From Magicicada septendecula (lineage: Eukaryota > Arthropoda > Insecta > Hemiptera > Cicadidae): a stretch of DNA of 64,000 nucleotides. The position numbers and the translations under genes are program-made. The DNA lies in contig CM068371.1 of the NCBI GenBank assembly GCA_034769895.1, forward strand, positions 400,225,469 through 400,289,468, given 5' to 3'. This document shows positions 37,613-53,837 of the stretch, piece by piece. How positions within the stretch are numbered: position 1 is the stretch's first letter; each line of letters opens with the position of its first letter. Below the pieces are notes generated by a model. It searched no databases and had not been told where the DNA came from. It saw only the letters and a program-made list of their open reading frames with translations.

Positions 37613-38854
37613 CAAAATAAGGGGTTTTATAATTTCATAATAATTGTAACAATCTGTAGCAACCACGCTGAGCAACGTTTTTAGATCACCAAATGTATGA
37701 CTTTTGGGAACACGCAGTAGTCAGTTTGGTACAATGCGGTGCAAGGTACAAAAGCAATTATAACGTTGGAATGTGGAAGAGAGCGCATGTGCCGCCCTTT
37801 GCGACGTAAAAGTCACGCATAGGATTTCCTTACTGCCTTATACGAGATGACGAGAAAGACGCGAGACGTACCAGCCAATCAGCGAATGTAAAACGGGCAA
37901 GGCCCTCTACCAGACAACGAAGTGGATACAGCAGAGAGTATTCTAGTCATTTTGGACACCAGCAGTTGGCATCTAATTTCAGAACCGCGCGAATGTGTTA
38001 ACGTGCGGTTTGCCAAAAAACGTGCTCACGAACAATGTAAGCCGGCCGACTAAAAATAATAGTGATGTTATTTGTGAAACAGCATTAAAGTATGTGATTG
38101 ACAAAATAATCAAAGTTAAACAGCATAAAATCAGTGTTCGGAGTGTTCTACAAGCAAAAAGTGTGTAACACGTGGTGGCGTAAACCGTGGATTGCAATAA
38201 CCAGATGAGTAGCAAACTAAAGAACATAATCAACTGAATAAAATTAAACATAAATTTTAGCAATTTCCTTTGTTATGGATAACGTATTAAATTTCAAATG
38301 AGATCTCTAATTTGGGTTGGTGTCAAGAATGAGTGAGAGAGAGAGAGTGTGCGAAATAAAGAGAAATAAATAAATTCAAAGTACTGGTTTGTTTAATAAA
38401 GTGTAAGAAAAATTTAGTTAAGTCAATTTCATTTGTGTTTTCAATATTTGTTTTTCTTTTCACTATTTTGAATTTATGTAACTTCATATAAAAGAAGGGT
38501 AAATTTCTAATTAACCAATGTATCGTTTATTGTTTAAATTGTAACACGTGTAGAAGAGGGAGAAGAATATTTTTGTTTATAATGGAAAGTAAATCAATTT
38601 AATTTGTTTTGAATATGCAGAGTTAAAGTAATGATATGCCAAATAAAACTAAGTTCATTTGAAAACCAGTAGACTCAAAGGATTTATTTCAAATAACTTC
38701 AATTCTGTTCTCCAATAACACGCTTACATGAACTCTGGGTTGACTTTGGTGGTGTGGAAGTCATTTTTTGTAAAATGGCGTCCAGTAAATAAGTATACGG
38801 ACAGCTGTATGGGGTGTAAAATGGTAAGTAAAGGAGAAAAAAGAAATAGTTACA
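37613..38854 (+). repeat. 3' LTR of copy 2
   Basis: TGTAACGGGGCAAAATAAGG to AAATAGTTACA, 1242 bp. It contains about 215 bp (around 38135-38350, including a short GA run) not present in the 5' LTR. Both LTRs otherwise agree except for scattered substitutions. Confidence 0.9.
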
Positions 38855-39044
38855 TGCAAAAAATTTGTTTGGTTGTGTTATAGTCTGTTAAATGTGTAAA
38901 GAGTTAGATGTAAAATCAACTGTAGTCGATTAAAGCACCAAAACTGTTGACTGAATTGTAAACTGTGTTGGGGGGAATAATTTCACAAAACTACTCTCTT
39001 GTTATATTTGAATTTAATGTACACTTTCTGTTTGTGCTTGACAG

Positions 39045-39152
39045 CATTTCGATTGTGCCAGTCATATTTTGTCCCGGATTTAGCAGCCTATTAGGTGGCG
39101 GACTTATATTTGCAACAGGAGTACTCTACGGTTTAATGGCTCTTGGCAGAAA
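39045..39152 (+). CDS. fwe: Internal exon of Flower: last transmembrane segment
   Basis: 108 nt, bounded by an acceptor (TGTGCTTGACAG) and a consensus donor (GTAAGTTA). It enters with one base of a codon and leaves with two (AA), so it is symmetric. It encodes ISIVPVIFCPGFSSLLGGG followed by LIFATGVLYGLMALGRK: a hydrophobic segment, a Gly-rich turn and a basic end. This matches recalled Drosophila Flower (a segment reading [22 protein letters not shown]). Flower is a small multipass protein of synaptic vesicles and the plasma membrane that promotes endocytosis and, through C-terminal isoforms, marks cell fitness. Upstream exons are not in the window. The assignment rests on remembered sequence, not a search. 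Confidence 0.85.
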
Positions 39153-40186
<1,034 letters not shown>

Positions 40187-40290
40187 CAAAACTTATTACA
40201 CTTATCAGAAAACGTTAATTTCATTCCACTAGAAAAGTTGAATCTTGATAATCTTGTTAAATCATTTTTGTTCAAGTAAATACCAAACAG

Positions 40291-40474
40291 TAGCCCAGTC
40301 CGACACCATCTTGATGTAGCCTATACTATTCCTTCCTACCAATTACTCCTCCAGTGGACCTTACACAAACGTCAGGACAGACTTCCAAAGCCGTTAATAA
40401 TAAAATCACCAACACCAACTATGTATGAATGCTTAAATGTTTTGTGTATTATTTTCCTTGTTAATGTGTTTTAA
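40291..40474 (+). CDS. Weak candidate alternative terminal exon of Flower
   Basis: After an acceptor-like AAATACCAAACAG, a frame in the phase required by the membrane exon (one base completes the split codon) stays open for 60 codons: SPVRHHLDVAYTIPSY..., then Lys/Arg-rich, ending CIIFLVNVF and TAA at 40472-40474. The first 100 bases are less AT-rich than the surroundings. The pyrimidine tract is poor and I recognise no homology. It may be chance. Confidence 0.2.
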
Positions 40475-42602
40475 GTTTTTTTTGTTTATAAGTCTAGAAA
40501 AAAACACCAGCAAATGAAACAGTACCATCAGGTGGTATGTATAAAGTGGAAACCAATGTTGTAGGTTGTATTTGAGTTTTTAATAATAAAACTGATCAAA
40601 TATGCAATTTATGGACAACAATTTTTTGCTTATCAATGTAACTATTGTAAGGAATACAAAATGTAGGTACTGAATGACAATTTCCAGGAAACCAAGCAAA
40701 GGAGATATGTGTTGAATATCCACATATCATTTAGACAATTAAACATTTTGGATTGCATTGGATTGAAAAAATAGGACAACTCCTAAAGCCTTACAGGCTT
40801 TGTGGTTCTGAACAGTAGTGAATCATGGACCATGTTTTAATCACTTTCATTTCTCAGGACGTTTTTATATAGTGGTGTCCAACAGTGTAATTTCTGTTTA
40901 TGATTAAGAGGCGGTTTGAGACCAAGATATTAAAGATGTTAGAGGAAATATAGAATGATTTCCGGGAGGAGTATGATAAGCATTGATAAAACATTTTTAG
41001 GATAAATGGGTAAAGCATTATGAAAAGCCTTGTAAAAGTAATACATACTGTATGTTACTTAGTTAGGTAAAGTAGTATATGACTGTTGTATAACAAATTC
41101 TAGACTACAGCCAAGAAACAGGGCTTTAAGGTTAAATCATTGTAGAAACAGGTTTTAAGAAATAAGATTAAGCCTTTGCTTACTTTGGGTGATAAGTAGG
41201 GTGACTGATGACTTCAGAATATGGCTACCCACCAGTTGCCCACTTGAGGTTGCAGGGAGAAAATACAATCACCGATTCCAATAATTATATTCTTTATTTG
41301 TTCACCCATATTACTTATTCATTTGTTGTTGTAATTGTCTACAAGAGATTGTGAAAATTGAAGCAAGGACTGGAAGTAAAATAGAATAAGAAAAATGTAT
41401 GAAAATAGAAAGAAAAGAACAAATAATATGGGAATGGAAATAGAAAATTATAAATTTGGGGTATATTAAATTTTATGTTTAGGAACAGTGGTAGATGGTA
41501 AAAATGAGAGGGGAACAGAGATAAATGCTACAATGCATTTTGTACATGTGAAAAGTAGTGAATTACTACCAAAACCAAAATATATGAAGCAGAAATAAGG
41601 CCACCGATATGATAAGCGGCAGGTGGGGGCAGTGTCTTTGGTAGTGAACCTGTAAATATTCAAGAAGAAGATTCTGGGGCCAAAGAAAATAAAAGATTAA
41701 TATTGATGGATGACAAATCTTAAAATAGAATAAACATTTAAAGGTGATGACATGGTGTAGCTAATACAGTATAGTATAAAAAATCCACCAGTATGGTTGT
41801 GTGCAGAAGAGAAGACTACTCAAATTGAAGAAAGATTGCTAACTGGAAAGCAAGCAGAATTAGAGGAAGAGGGAGGTTGATGTAAAAAAATTGAAAGGAG
41901 GACTAGGTAACAAGAGAAGTGCTGTGTAGTATGGACAGAACATGAGTAGAAAAGGAAAGTTGTGAAAGGGGATTAGAATAAGCAAGGAGTCTTATAAACT
42001 TAATACATGATAAACGAAAGAAAATGTGGAGTGACCTATTGTTCTACAGAATGTGATAAATTCTCTGAACATATTGTCTTATTATTAATATCAACTGAAA
42101 TCTTACATAAAACCCTAAGAGAAAGATAAGGTCCTTACATTATTAGCAGAAAACTGTAATATCTAATGTGCTTTTCTATTGTGCTTAGTTGATATATGAC
42201 TCCTTCTATAAACCATCTAGATCTACAAACATAAGCTCTTTAACTTTCTAAAATTCCCTAATTAAAAAGATCTTCATAATGTTTAGTGAAAATATACATT
42301 GTATGTCAAGATTTTCTATAAATTTTTTGTATTGGTACAATTTGAGCATAAAATGTAAATAATTTTTACTGTTAAACAAACAGAAAAGCTAGATGGTCAT
42401 GTACATCCACTGTTCCAAGGGTTAAGTGGTTTATTTTTTAGGTTAGTCATTAAACATGATACATTTTGCAAATATACAATCCTACCAGTTGAGCAACACA
42501 AAATATATTTGTACAGAATTGTACAAAACAAGCATGCAGTTTTTTAACTAGAAGCAGTGTGCAAATTTTTGTTGAGCATGTGTATGTGTATTGTGCATAT
42601 AG
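40475..42602. other. Intron sequence without recognised features
   Basis: AT-rich with no clear element ends or frames. The short frame at 41466-41663 (minus) is not convincing. Confidence 0.4.
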
Positions 42603-42714
42603 AGGGACTCGTCAGGATATGGCGGCAATGGCAACATCACCAACCGGTGGCGTACCACAAGCAGACCATCACACTACTCTCATGGAGGATCCAGACGTTT
42701 GGCGCCCAACATAA
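42603..42714 (+). CDS. fwe: Candidate alternative terminal exon of Flower
   Basis: A patch with balanced base composition within AT-rich intron, after an acceptor (GTGTATTGTGCATATAG). The single entering base completes the Lys codon left by the exon at 39045-39152. The frame then reads GTRQDMAAMATSPTGGVP, QADHHTTLMEDPDVWRPT and TAA at 42712-42714. An AATAAA follows at 42746-42751, fitting a short 3' UTR. Two bases downstream another AG would give an equally phase-compatible frame (DSSGYGGNGNITNRWRTT, open to about 42746), so the exact acceptor is uncertain. In Drosophila, flower isoforms differ by such terminal exons. I did not recall a matching isoform sequence, so the assignment rests on phase, composition and position. 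Confidence 0.55.
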
Positions 42715-42745
42715 GCTATCACGTCATATCGAGGCAATCTATATA

Positions 42746-42751
42746 AATAAA
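42746..42751 (+). promoter_or_regulatory. AATAAA after the proximal terminal exon
   Basis: A canonical polyadenylation hexamer 32 bases after the stop of the candidate exon. Confidence 0.5.
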
Positions 42752-44880
42752 TACATCAGTGTATTTTTTTTATACTGCTTGTTTTGTGTAGGATATTTTC
42801 CTCATGCATGTTTAGAATGATACATGTACAGTACATGTATAGCATAGCTTAATATTCTTATGTTTGCAGTAAAACTTAGGAAAAAGCACAGATTAAAGTA
42901 GCATTTGCAAAAGATTGTCAGTTTTGCAAAATATAGTCTGTTATTATATTGTATAGGTATTAGCATTTTGTTTATTGCAGATTGTGATGCTCCGTATTTT
43001 CAAGATGTTTGCTGAAAAATGTAGTAACTATGATACCAATGGATGTTTACTACATAGACATTGATTTTCTGTCTTGTTTTGGTGAATGTTATATATTTTT
43101 ATGAATGACAATTGAATACAGGCTTAAATATTTAAAATTCAGCATATAAAGATTCGTTGTGGTCTGAGACATGACATTTGGGAAATAAATAATTACGTTT
43201 GTTTTGTTTGTAACTGTGATGATAGTGGTAACAACAGTAATAATAGTTATTATTATTATTAGTATGGTGAAAAAGACTCCATTTTATACTATCAAAGTGA
43301 CTTTTAAGAGACAGACGAGGCCTGTGTGTGGTTTGTATGGCATTTAATAAGGTAGTGTGGTTAGCTGTGTCTGTTATAAACTTGACAGACATTCTTGAGC
43401 AGTGAAATGCATGGAGTAAATGAAAGAATTACCCCCCACTTAGAAGTGGAGGAGACAAGACAGAAGGAGAGAACTCGACAACAGTTTGCTGTCTCACTCA
43501 CTTATACTGTCCCTTCACAGTGACACTTGCATGCTTGTAATGTTCTTGCCACCCTTCTTACAGCTGACCTACACATCACGAAACACTATCCAAAACTGAT
43601 GTGCACATGAAAATTTTGTTACCCTTGCAATGAGGTGTTTGACCACAACCACTGTTCAAAATTTATCATCAGGTCTGTACTCAGGGCCTTACTCCTATCC
43701 TCAGTATAATTTGAAGGTTGAGTTCAAAGTTGACCTAGGAATTGAGAAATGCACGCAGATTTTGTAGTGCTACCCACTATCGAAACTGGGACCTTTAGGT
43801 AAGTATTCAAGCACCATATCCAGTGCTCTATGTAGTCACCTCCAAATGTCTCCATTGGACACATCAATGAAATGCTCTCATTTGACACACTGGTGAACAA
43901 ACTTTTAAGAATATCCGTTTCATCTATGAATAGATGGGCATTCAAAGTGAGATGGCCTTAAGTGTACACGCTATTTCAGGCCTCTCCTCTTATTCTTTTC
44001 CACAGCTACCTCGGTAACATCTATAGTGACTTTTCATTTTCTTCCCAGCCTAGGTATTGTAGCACTCTCCTTGGGTAGTCCATTTCCACTGCAGTTCACA
44101 TTGTTTACCTTCATTTTGTGTCCACATCTAAGAACCACAGCAACGCTCATTTTCATGTTTCTTTGAGGTACTACGGCCATATTAATCTGTACTTCTGACT
44201 TGCTGACTATTTGACTTCAGTCTGTCCCAGTCCATCTGTTTTTTTTTATCCCAACATGATACATCCATTGTTATTGCTATTGTTGTATATCTCTGGTAGT
44301 TTCTGATTGTTCTCCATTTGATTCAGGTACAAAAAAGAGTTGCAACATTTTTTGGGTGTTGGTATTTAGAAAATGTGTGAATATGCTCTTCCGTCTTGGT
44401 CTTTTAACTTTGTAATTTCTGTGATGTTAAAATCAATCTTCATGCATCTTTCAAGGTGAATAACAGTACTTTATCTGATATTATTCAGAAAGAGTGGTCA
44501 ACAAATGTAAACACAATCGGTCATGGTTTTTAGTGTAATTTTGCTTTTTCAAGTATATAATAGTTATGTGCTTTTTTTAATTTTAAAATTTGCTCTTTTA
44601 AATAGCATTATTAAACCATGAGTAAGTTCCTGTTTTATTATTATGTACTGTGGCTTCTTACTTTGAAGTGTAAATTTAATCAACTCTTTGATGTTTCTCT
44701 GAAATTATTATAAATGTATACATGGAATTTTATTATGGTGTCGAATAATGTGCATTGAAAGGAATGCACTTATGTTGCCCATAAATATAAACTATATTTA
44801 ACATAAATTGCACAATTAAATAATTAAGTAATTAATATGTTTATATTTTTGTTTTCCATTTATTGATGTCATAACCTGTT
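42752..44880. other. Intron sequence, mostly unassigned
   Basis: The part at about 43400-44250 is less AT-rich than its surroundings and may be an old repeat. A minus-strand frame at 43945-43724 (DETDILKSLFTSVSNESISL...) shows no family I recognise. Confidence 0.35.
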
Positions 44881-45240
44881 ATGAATTTTTGCCGTTTCAG
44901 TAATATTCCTCCTTTACATGCTCGTCTCCATCTGCATCCTCCATACTGTACTCCATCTCTTACAAATTCTGTTCAGCATATTCCAGTCATCTTTTCCTTG
45001 GTTTCCTCTAATCCTTCTATCGACAGACTCTGTTCCCAACACACTATTAAGCATTCTGTAATCATCCCTTGCCCACATGGCCTAGACATGCCAATCTTCA
45101 GCTTTTCATGAGTCTTACAATGCCAACACTTTCTGCTGGGCTGTCAGGTTCAATGTACAAATTGATTCTCCACTTTCGTCTTTGGTCCATACCAGTCCAG
45201 AGATTCTCCTTAATATTTCTATTACTATTTTTGTATCTAT
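44881..45240 (-). pseudogene. LINE reverse-transcriptase tail, decayed
   Basis: The minus strand carries frame fragments like LGHVGKG and WLEYAEQICKRW-type sequence, followed by a GRPR-like stretch with many stops. This resembles the C-terminal end of LINE polyproteins (LRWFGHV...GRPRxRW) that is common in insect genomes. It is heavily decayed, so the family is not assigned. Confidence 0.4.
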
Positions 45241-45949
45241 TCCATGTGACTTGTTCTTATTTTGTATTTTTTGTGAGTATACACTCCTTTATGTATAACT
45301 TCTTTTAGAAAAACTGTTTTGATTTAATTAACCATTTGTAGATGGCAGTGTTTTCTTAATATCCGTGGAATGGGCCTTGAATGTGACAGGACCATCCAGA
45401 TCTGTTTGTTCTTTTAATGATTTTGTAATACATTTATCTTATAAATTCATTTTATGGCTTGTTTTCAATGTCTCAGAGTGTTGTACACTCAAGTACACTC
45501 CTTTTTTTCTAACCCTGGCATTGCAATTCTAAGTTGCAGTTAGTTTGACAATACTTTTATATTTTTAATTACTATGCTGCCTGATGCTTTTGATTTTAAC
45601 GATTTTTCATAAGAATAATGGTAACGATGTACGCTAAAAATATTTGCATGAATGTCACTGTTAGTAGTTATTCTGATTAACCTGAGAATCTGGAAAGGAG
45701 AATTCATCCACAAATTTTAGACTGAGTAACTTTTGTATTATACTTTTTTTTTTTTAAGTTGATGATCCAGATACTTGCATATATTTTGTCTTGGGTTTTT
45801 ACTTCAGAGGATTCTTTCTTTGTTTTGCTTCATCTTCTACTTTGGTGAGAGTATCATCCAATGTGTGTTTGTTTCAATGTACTATTGCTATACTTGTTCA
45901 TCTTGTTGCTTGAATTACCAGTCTGTGCAATTCCAACTTCGTCGTGTTT
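45241..45949. other. Intron sequence without recognised features
   Basis: AT-rich. No element ends or frames seen. Confidence 0.4.
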
Positions 45950-46486
45950 GTTGTTAAAATTCCTTCCCGGTCTGTTTGACCGTGGTCCATTGTTTTATAC
46001 AGAAATAGACGATTTGGCAGTGTCGTCGACTGCCATCATCAGTATAAAATTGAGTTACACTAATGTGAGGTGATATACGTACATTAGTGACCACAGTACT
46101 GTGGTTAAGGCTGGAGAAGTCCTGTGAACACCACTCCTACTTATAAATTCTCTAAGTCCCACGAGACAGTAATAAATCAACCACCAGCCGATCAGAAAGA
46201 AGAACATGTATTAGAGGCTTGCAACATACCTTGCCATAAAGTACTTAATGACAGGCTTTCACCCCCACCTGTTGAAATGGGACTGCTCACCAAAGGGGTG
46301 GTGTTCATGGGACTTCTCCAGCATTAATCACAGTACTGTGGTCACTAACTTATACCACCTCACGTTAGCGTAATTCGATTTTACATTGATGATGGCAGTC
46401 GATAGCACTGCTGAAACGTCTGTTTTCATAGAAAACAATAAAACAATGGACCACGCCCAAACAGCCTGGGAAGGAATTTTAACAAC
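45950..46486. mobile_element. Foldback (long inverted repeat) element
   Basis: The ends are GTTGTTAAAATTCCTTCCCGG and its complement CCTGGGAAGGAATTTTAACAAC. The arms are about 190 bp (45950 to about 46138 and about 46298 to 46486) and share CATCATCAGT, the CCACAGTACTGTGG palindrome and GGAGAAGTCC. The loop is about 160 bp and non-coding. One arm of this family is carried inside the Helentron-like units. No target duplication is obvious. The right end is followed by TGACTCCCGGCGTGTAAGCC, related to the right flank of the element at 62888-63208. Confidence 0.75.
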
Positions 46487-46524
46487 ATTGACTCCCGGCG
46501 TGTAAGCCTACGAAGTATATTTGT

Positions 46525-46690
46525 CATGTTTATTTGCTGATCTGGTACTTGTCATGTTCCGAACGAGGTCTTTCAGAATCTCCACCATTAGGTCTTTCAG
46601 TGCACCATTAGGTTTAAGACTTGATAATGGTGGAGATACTGAAAAGCCTCATCCGGAACATAACAAATAGCAGTTCAGCAAGTAAACATG
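46525..46690. repeat. Imperfect hairpin next to the foldback element
   Basis: The left arm CATGTTTATTTGCTGA...ATCTCCACCATTA (46525-46590) pairs with TAATGGTGGAGAT...TCAGCAAGTAAACATG (46624-46690), with a loop of about 33 bases. It probably belongs to another foldback family. Confidence 0.6.
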
Positions 46691-50149
<3,459 letters not shown>

Positions 50150-50875
50150 GCAGCTGTGACCAAGCACTCATCCCCCAGAGTCTGGCGATGATCTCATCAC
50201 TGTTACCAACTTTCTTGCAAGCTATGACTTGCAGAAAGTAGCTATCACGTTCAGGTCTGTTCATGAGCACCTGCCCCCCCCCCCCCAGCCAAGACAAATT
50301 CCTCCTTCTGGTAGAAGCCTCCTGTGTTATTGGTCTGTTATGAACCATGGACCAACACAGTAATCCCTCAAACGAGACCTTGAAATCATGGCGCGGGACG
50401 CCAACAGGTTCACCTCCCAACTTTCCAAATTCATTGCGCATTACAAACCTGACACTTCTATTTGGCGAAATGCACCTGACCCTGCACTGTGTTTCCTCAT
50501 TTGCTACTGGGATGACCAGATAAATCGTGCAGAGCCATCGGAGTGAAGACGTCTGTTTGCCATCACCATGTTGTACTGTCACAGGGCCGCAATCTCGAGT
50601 GCACTGTGGTAGAGCTCCACACTGCTCTTGGTGATCTACTTATGGAGTTTGTATACAAGCCACACAACCTGAGCTCCTGTCTAGCACTTTAGAGGCTGTA
50701 TTCGGTGCATAGAGGATGGTAGTCCTGACAGACGACCTGAACTGTAACCACCTCGATTGAGGGAGCTAATTGGCGAACTGAAACGGGGACTGCTTACTGC
50801 AGGTATATTGATGTGGCTCAGGTAACAATCATGTGACTGACTGAGCCTACATACTATCCAACTAGAATCACTCCC
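50150..50875 (+). pseudogene. Jockey-like LINE relic, left part (gag end and endonuclease)
   Basis: Less AT-rich than the surroundings. One stretch reads ARDANRFTSQLSKFIAHY and PDTSIWRNAPDPALCFLICY, possibly from ORF1. Further on, ECTVVELHTALGDLLMEFVY is followed by VVLTDDLNCNH, which matches the end of the apurinic-type endonuclease of Jockey-clade LINEs, where an Asp-Leu-Asn-Cys-Lys/Asn-His block is typical. Stops and shifts are frequent. The copy is interrupted at 50876 by a hAT insertion and continues at 53846. Confidence 0.6.
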
Positions 50876-50883
50876 CTCCCTAG
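50876..50883 (+). repeat. 8-bp target duplication, left copy
   Basis: CTCCCTAG, repeated at 53838-53845 on the other side of the hAT element. Eight base pairs is the hAT-typical length. Confidence 0.9.
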
Positions 50884-53837
50884 CAGGAGTGCACTGGTAC
50901 CGGAACGCCGTTCCGGTACTGCTTTTTGAGAAAAAGAATTATTTTCTTTCACATGAAATGTGTTTTTACTCAAAAATCTGGTCCACGTATTATTTTAAGA
51001 TTTAGTACTCACTGTTATTGCAAGATAGTGAAGAAATATTAACATATTCGACAAATAATTCCTTCTAGTTTTACTGTTAATTTTGTTTACACACATTATT
51101 CATCTCAATGACCATCGCCGAGATCGAAAATTAAAACTGACGAAAGACAATAAAAAATAACAATTATTTGGTAACTATGCACTAGGCTCACTGAACGGCG
51201 CCGAACACAACGCACATGAGATCTATTTTGGATGCGGGATGACCTTGAAGTGTAGACCAGCGGGCAGTGCAGTGGAGGGAGTACCTTCCACCGATCGGCT
51301 CACTACTCAACTCAGTATTTAATGATGAGTCATTAGTGGTTCCCGTGTCTTGCTTGTCAGTTGTAAATCGCTGTTGTGAACCGTTACGTGTGTTTATTCA
51401 GTGCTACAACAGTCATGGAATCTGCCAATAAGAAACAAAAAACTCTAACGTCGTTCTTCAGTAGAGGGACTATACAGTCTTCGTGCGAGTCTTCAACCTT
51501 TGCTTCTCGCGATGCAAATACTCTCCTTAAACCTGGCGAAAGCTCGTTTGTGCAGCATACAGAAACCGAAGGTATTTGTGTTATTGATAATTCTCTGTCT
51601 GTACCGAGTTCATCAACTGAGGACTCAACTATTTCTCGTTGGCCTTCCATTTGGACAGAAGAAATGTGGGAACGTAAAAAGAATGCTTTTCCTTGGCTTG
51701 ACTGTATCAACGGCAAACTTGGCTGTAATGTTTGTAAAGAAGTTGCTCAACTTGGCACATTTAAAAAAGAGCGCATGAGCATATCAAAAGAATGGCGTTT
51801 GTTCCTAATTACGTTTAATGGATCAAGTAAAACCTCTCAACTTACATCGTTGAGAAAAAACATATTTGAACATAAAAACTCTTTTGGTCACACAACAGCT
51901 GAAAGAATTGCTGCTGAAGCCAAAAAAGAGTCAATAGACAAGGTTTTTGATGAAATGAATGCAGCCCACTTAGTGACAACAAAAATTGTCTTTAGAACTG
52001 CTTACTTCATTGCGAAAAACAATAGGCCTTGCACTGACCATTTTGATCTGTTGCAGATGCAAAAATTGAATGGCTTGGATATAGGTGTGGGGCTACACTC
52101 TAAAAGAATTGCAATGGAAATAATTTGTCACGTTTCTGACGAAATGAAGAAAAGAGTCGTGAAACAAATTTTAGGTTATCAGGCAAAATTTCAGTCCTGA
52201 TAGACGAATCGACCACTCTCGGCAGCAAGTCTACTCTGATAGTATATTTGAAGTGTGAAGTTTGCAAAGAGGACTCTTTACATTTCTTATTCTTAGATCT
52301 CGTAGAACTATCTGACCAAACGTCTAAGACCGTAGCAGAAAATCTCCTTGATTGCTTAAGCAATACGGTTTTGAAGATAACTACTTAAAAGAAAACTTTG
52401 TTGCATTTGCAAGTGACGGTGCAAGTGTTATGCTGGGGAAAAAATCAGGAGTCACAGAAAGATTGCTTGAAAAATATCCAAGCCTTATTATTTGGCACTG
52501 CATGAACCACAGACTTGAGTTAGCTCTGAGTGATGCGATAAACGAAGTGGGAGCTGTAAACCCTTTCCACATTTTTATGGACAGAGTGTACTCCGTTTAT
52601 AGCAGGTCTCCAAAGAATCAAAGGGAGTTAGCAGAATGTGCTAGTGGCCTAGATCAAGAAATAAATAAAATCGGGAAAATTTTAGGGACACGTTGGGTAG
52701 CAAGTTCATTTAGAACCGTGTCAGCTACTTTGTATGGATACGGTGCCTTAAACAGACACTTTGACTTTGCTAAAGCCGATAAGAGCAGAAATTTGACAGA
52801 GCGAGCCATGTACAGTGGACTATCAAAATGATGTTAATCACCTCAATTTGTGCTAGATTTGGCTATAATGTATGATATTTTGGCTGAGCTGTCGATGCTG
52901 TCAGAATCCTTACAAACCCAAGAAACAACAGTAATCTATGCTGATAAACTTATACAACGAAGTGTCCGGTTTTTTGAGGCTATGAAGGAAAATCCCGGTA
53001 CTAAGACTTTGTAAGCAAAAATTTGCATCAGGGAAGGAACATTTAATGGCGTTCCACTCATAGAAAATCACACAATTCCAACCATCAATCATCAGTAGTT
53101 AATAACAAGTGTCACAAATAACTTAAAAAGAAGAATGTTTACTACAGTTTCTAGCCACGAACCTCATCGGTCAAGTGCGCCATCACATCATCATGAAGCT
53201 TACGAATCACTTTTAGATGAATTAAAAGTGCTGGAACCAGATACGTGGCCTACTGAAAAACCTGCAGGCTTTGGCGAACCAGAGATTGAGAAGTTGTGCA
53301 GAAGGTTTAAGTTAAACATACCCAAAATCAAAAACAGCTACAGGGATTTTGTCAAAAACCATACAACACAATACCAAAACATTTAACACCTTTGCTTAAC
53401 TGTACAAAACTGATCCCTTGCAGTTCAGCTGATTGCGAAAGAGGATTCAGTTTAATGAATCTCATCATTACACCCACCCGTACGAGACTGAGAGTGCCAC
53501 ATGTGTTCAAGTTTGATGTTTGTTAAACTACACGGCCCAAACTTGAGTGACTGGGATCCAGAGCCATATGTAAAAACATGGCTCCGAAAACACCAGACTG
53601 CAGACGACACCCGAACGAAACAAGCAAAACCAACCACTCTGGAAGAATCCAATCCATTTGCTAAATATTTGTGATTAAGGTAGTAAGTTAAATTAGTTAA
53701 ATTATGTTGTTCAAATGTTCAAGTAATAAATATTTTTTGTGGATATTACAAGTTTTTAGTTAGATTGTGACCATAGTCTTGCCGTCTGCTAAAAAAAAAG
53801 CGTTCCGGTACTGGAAAATTTACGAGTGCACCCCCTG
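50884..53837 (+). mobile_element. hAT-superfamily transposon (KIAA1586-like)
   Basis: 2954 bp. The right end reads (complement) CAGGGGGTGCACTCGTAAATT...; the left end starts CAGGAGTGCACTGGTACCGG. The termini share CAGG-GTGCACT and the CCAGTACCGGAACGC block, but the left end lacks about 13 bp between them. A perfect 8-bp target duplication flanks it. It carries a decayed transposase on the plus strand and lies inside a Jockey-like LINE. Confidence 0.9.
51415..53674 (+). pseudogene. hAT transposase relic (KIAA1586-like)
   Basis: Starts MESANKKQKTLTSFF (an in-frame Met 13 codons upstream is less likely). A small Cys pair (GKLGCNVCKEV) and an N-terminal helix region with SLRKNIFEHKNSFGH come next. 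After a shift near 52190 the catalytic domain reads VLIDESTT (first Asp), FASDGASVMLGKK (second Asp) and WHCMNHRLELAL (the C...H pair of hAT enzymes). The middle repeats an RWVASSFRT segment. The C-terminal dimerisation part follows, with LHGPNLSDWDPEPYVKTW and PFAKYL before TGA at 53672. At least four shifts or stops (about 52198, 52829, 53012, 53384) inactivate it. It would have excised and inserted the element. Confidence 0.85.

Larger units (their letters stand above)
33485..38854 (+). mobile_element. LTR retrotransposon copy 2, non-autonomous
   Basis: Two LTRs flank 3.1 kb of internal sequence, and the whole is flanked by the 4-bp direct repeat TGCA (33481-33484 and 38855-38858). The internal part has gag-like frames related to copy 1 but no reverse transcriptase, RNase H or integrase motifs. 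It probably depended on a related autonomous gypsy-type element. It sits in the intron of the flower gene, ending 190 bp before the exon at 39045, in the same orientation as the gene. Confidence 0.85.

Noticed and set aside
43724-43945. 73-codon minus-strand frame DETDILKSLFTSV...
   Set aside because: Not similar to anything I recognise, with no splice context; kept only as unassigned sequence.
50273-50287. C run (and G run at 59683-59695)
   Set aside because: Homopolymers in old repeats; possibly sequencing errors, no functional meaning seen.
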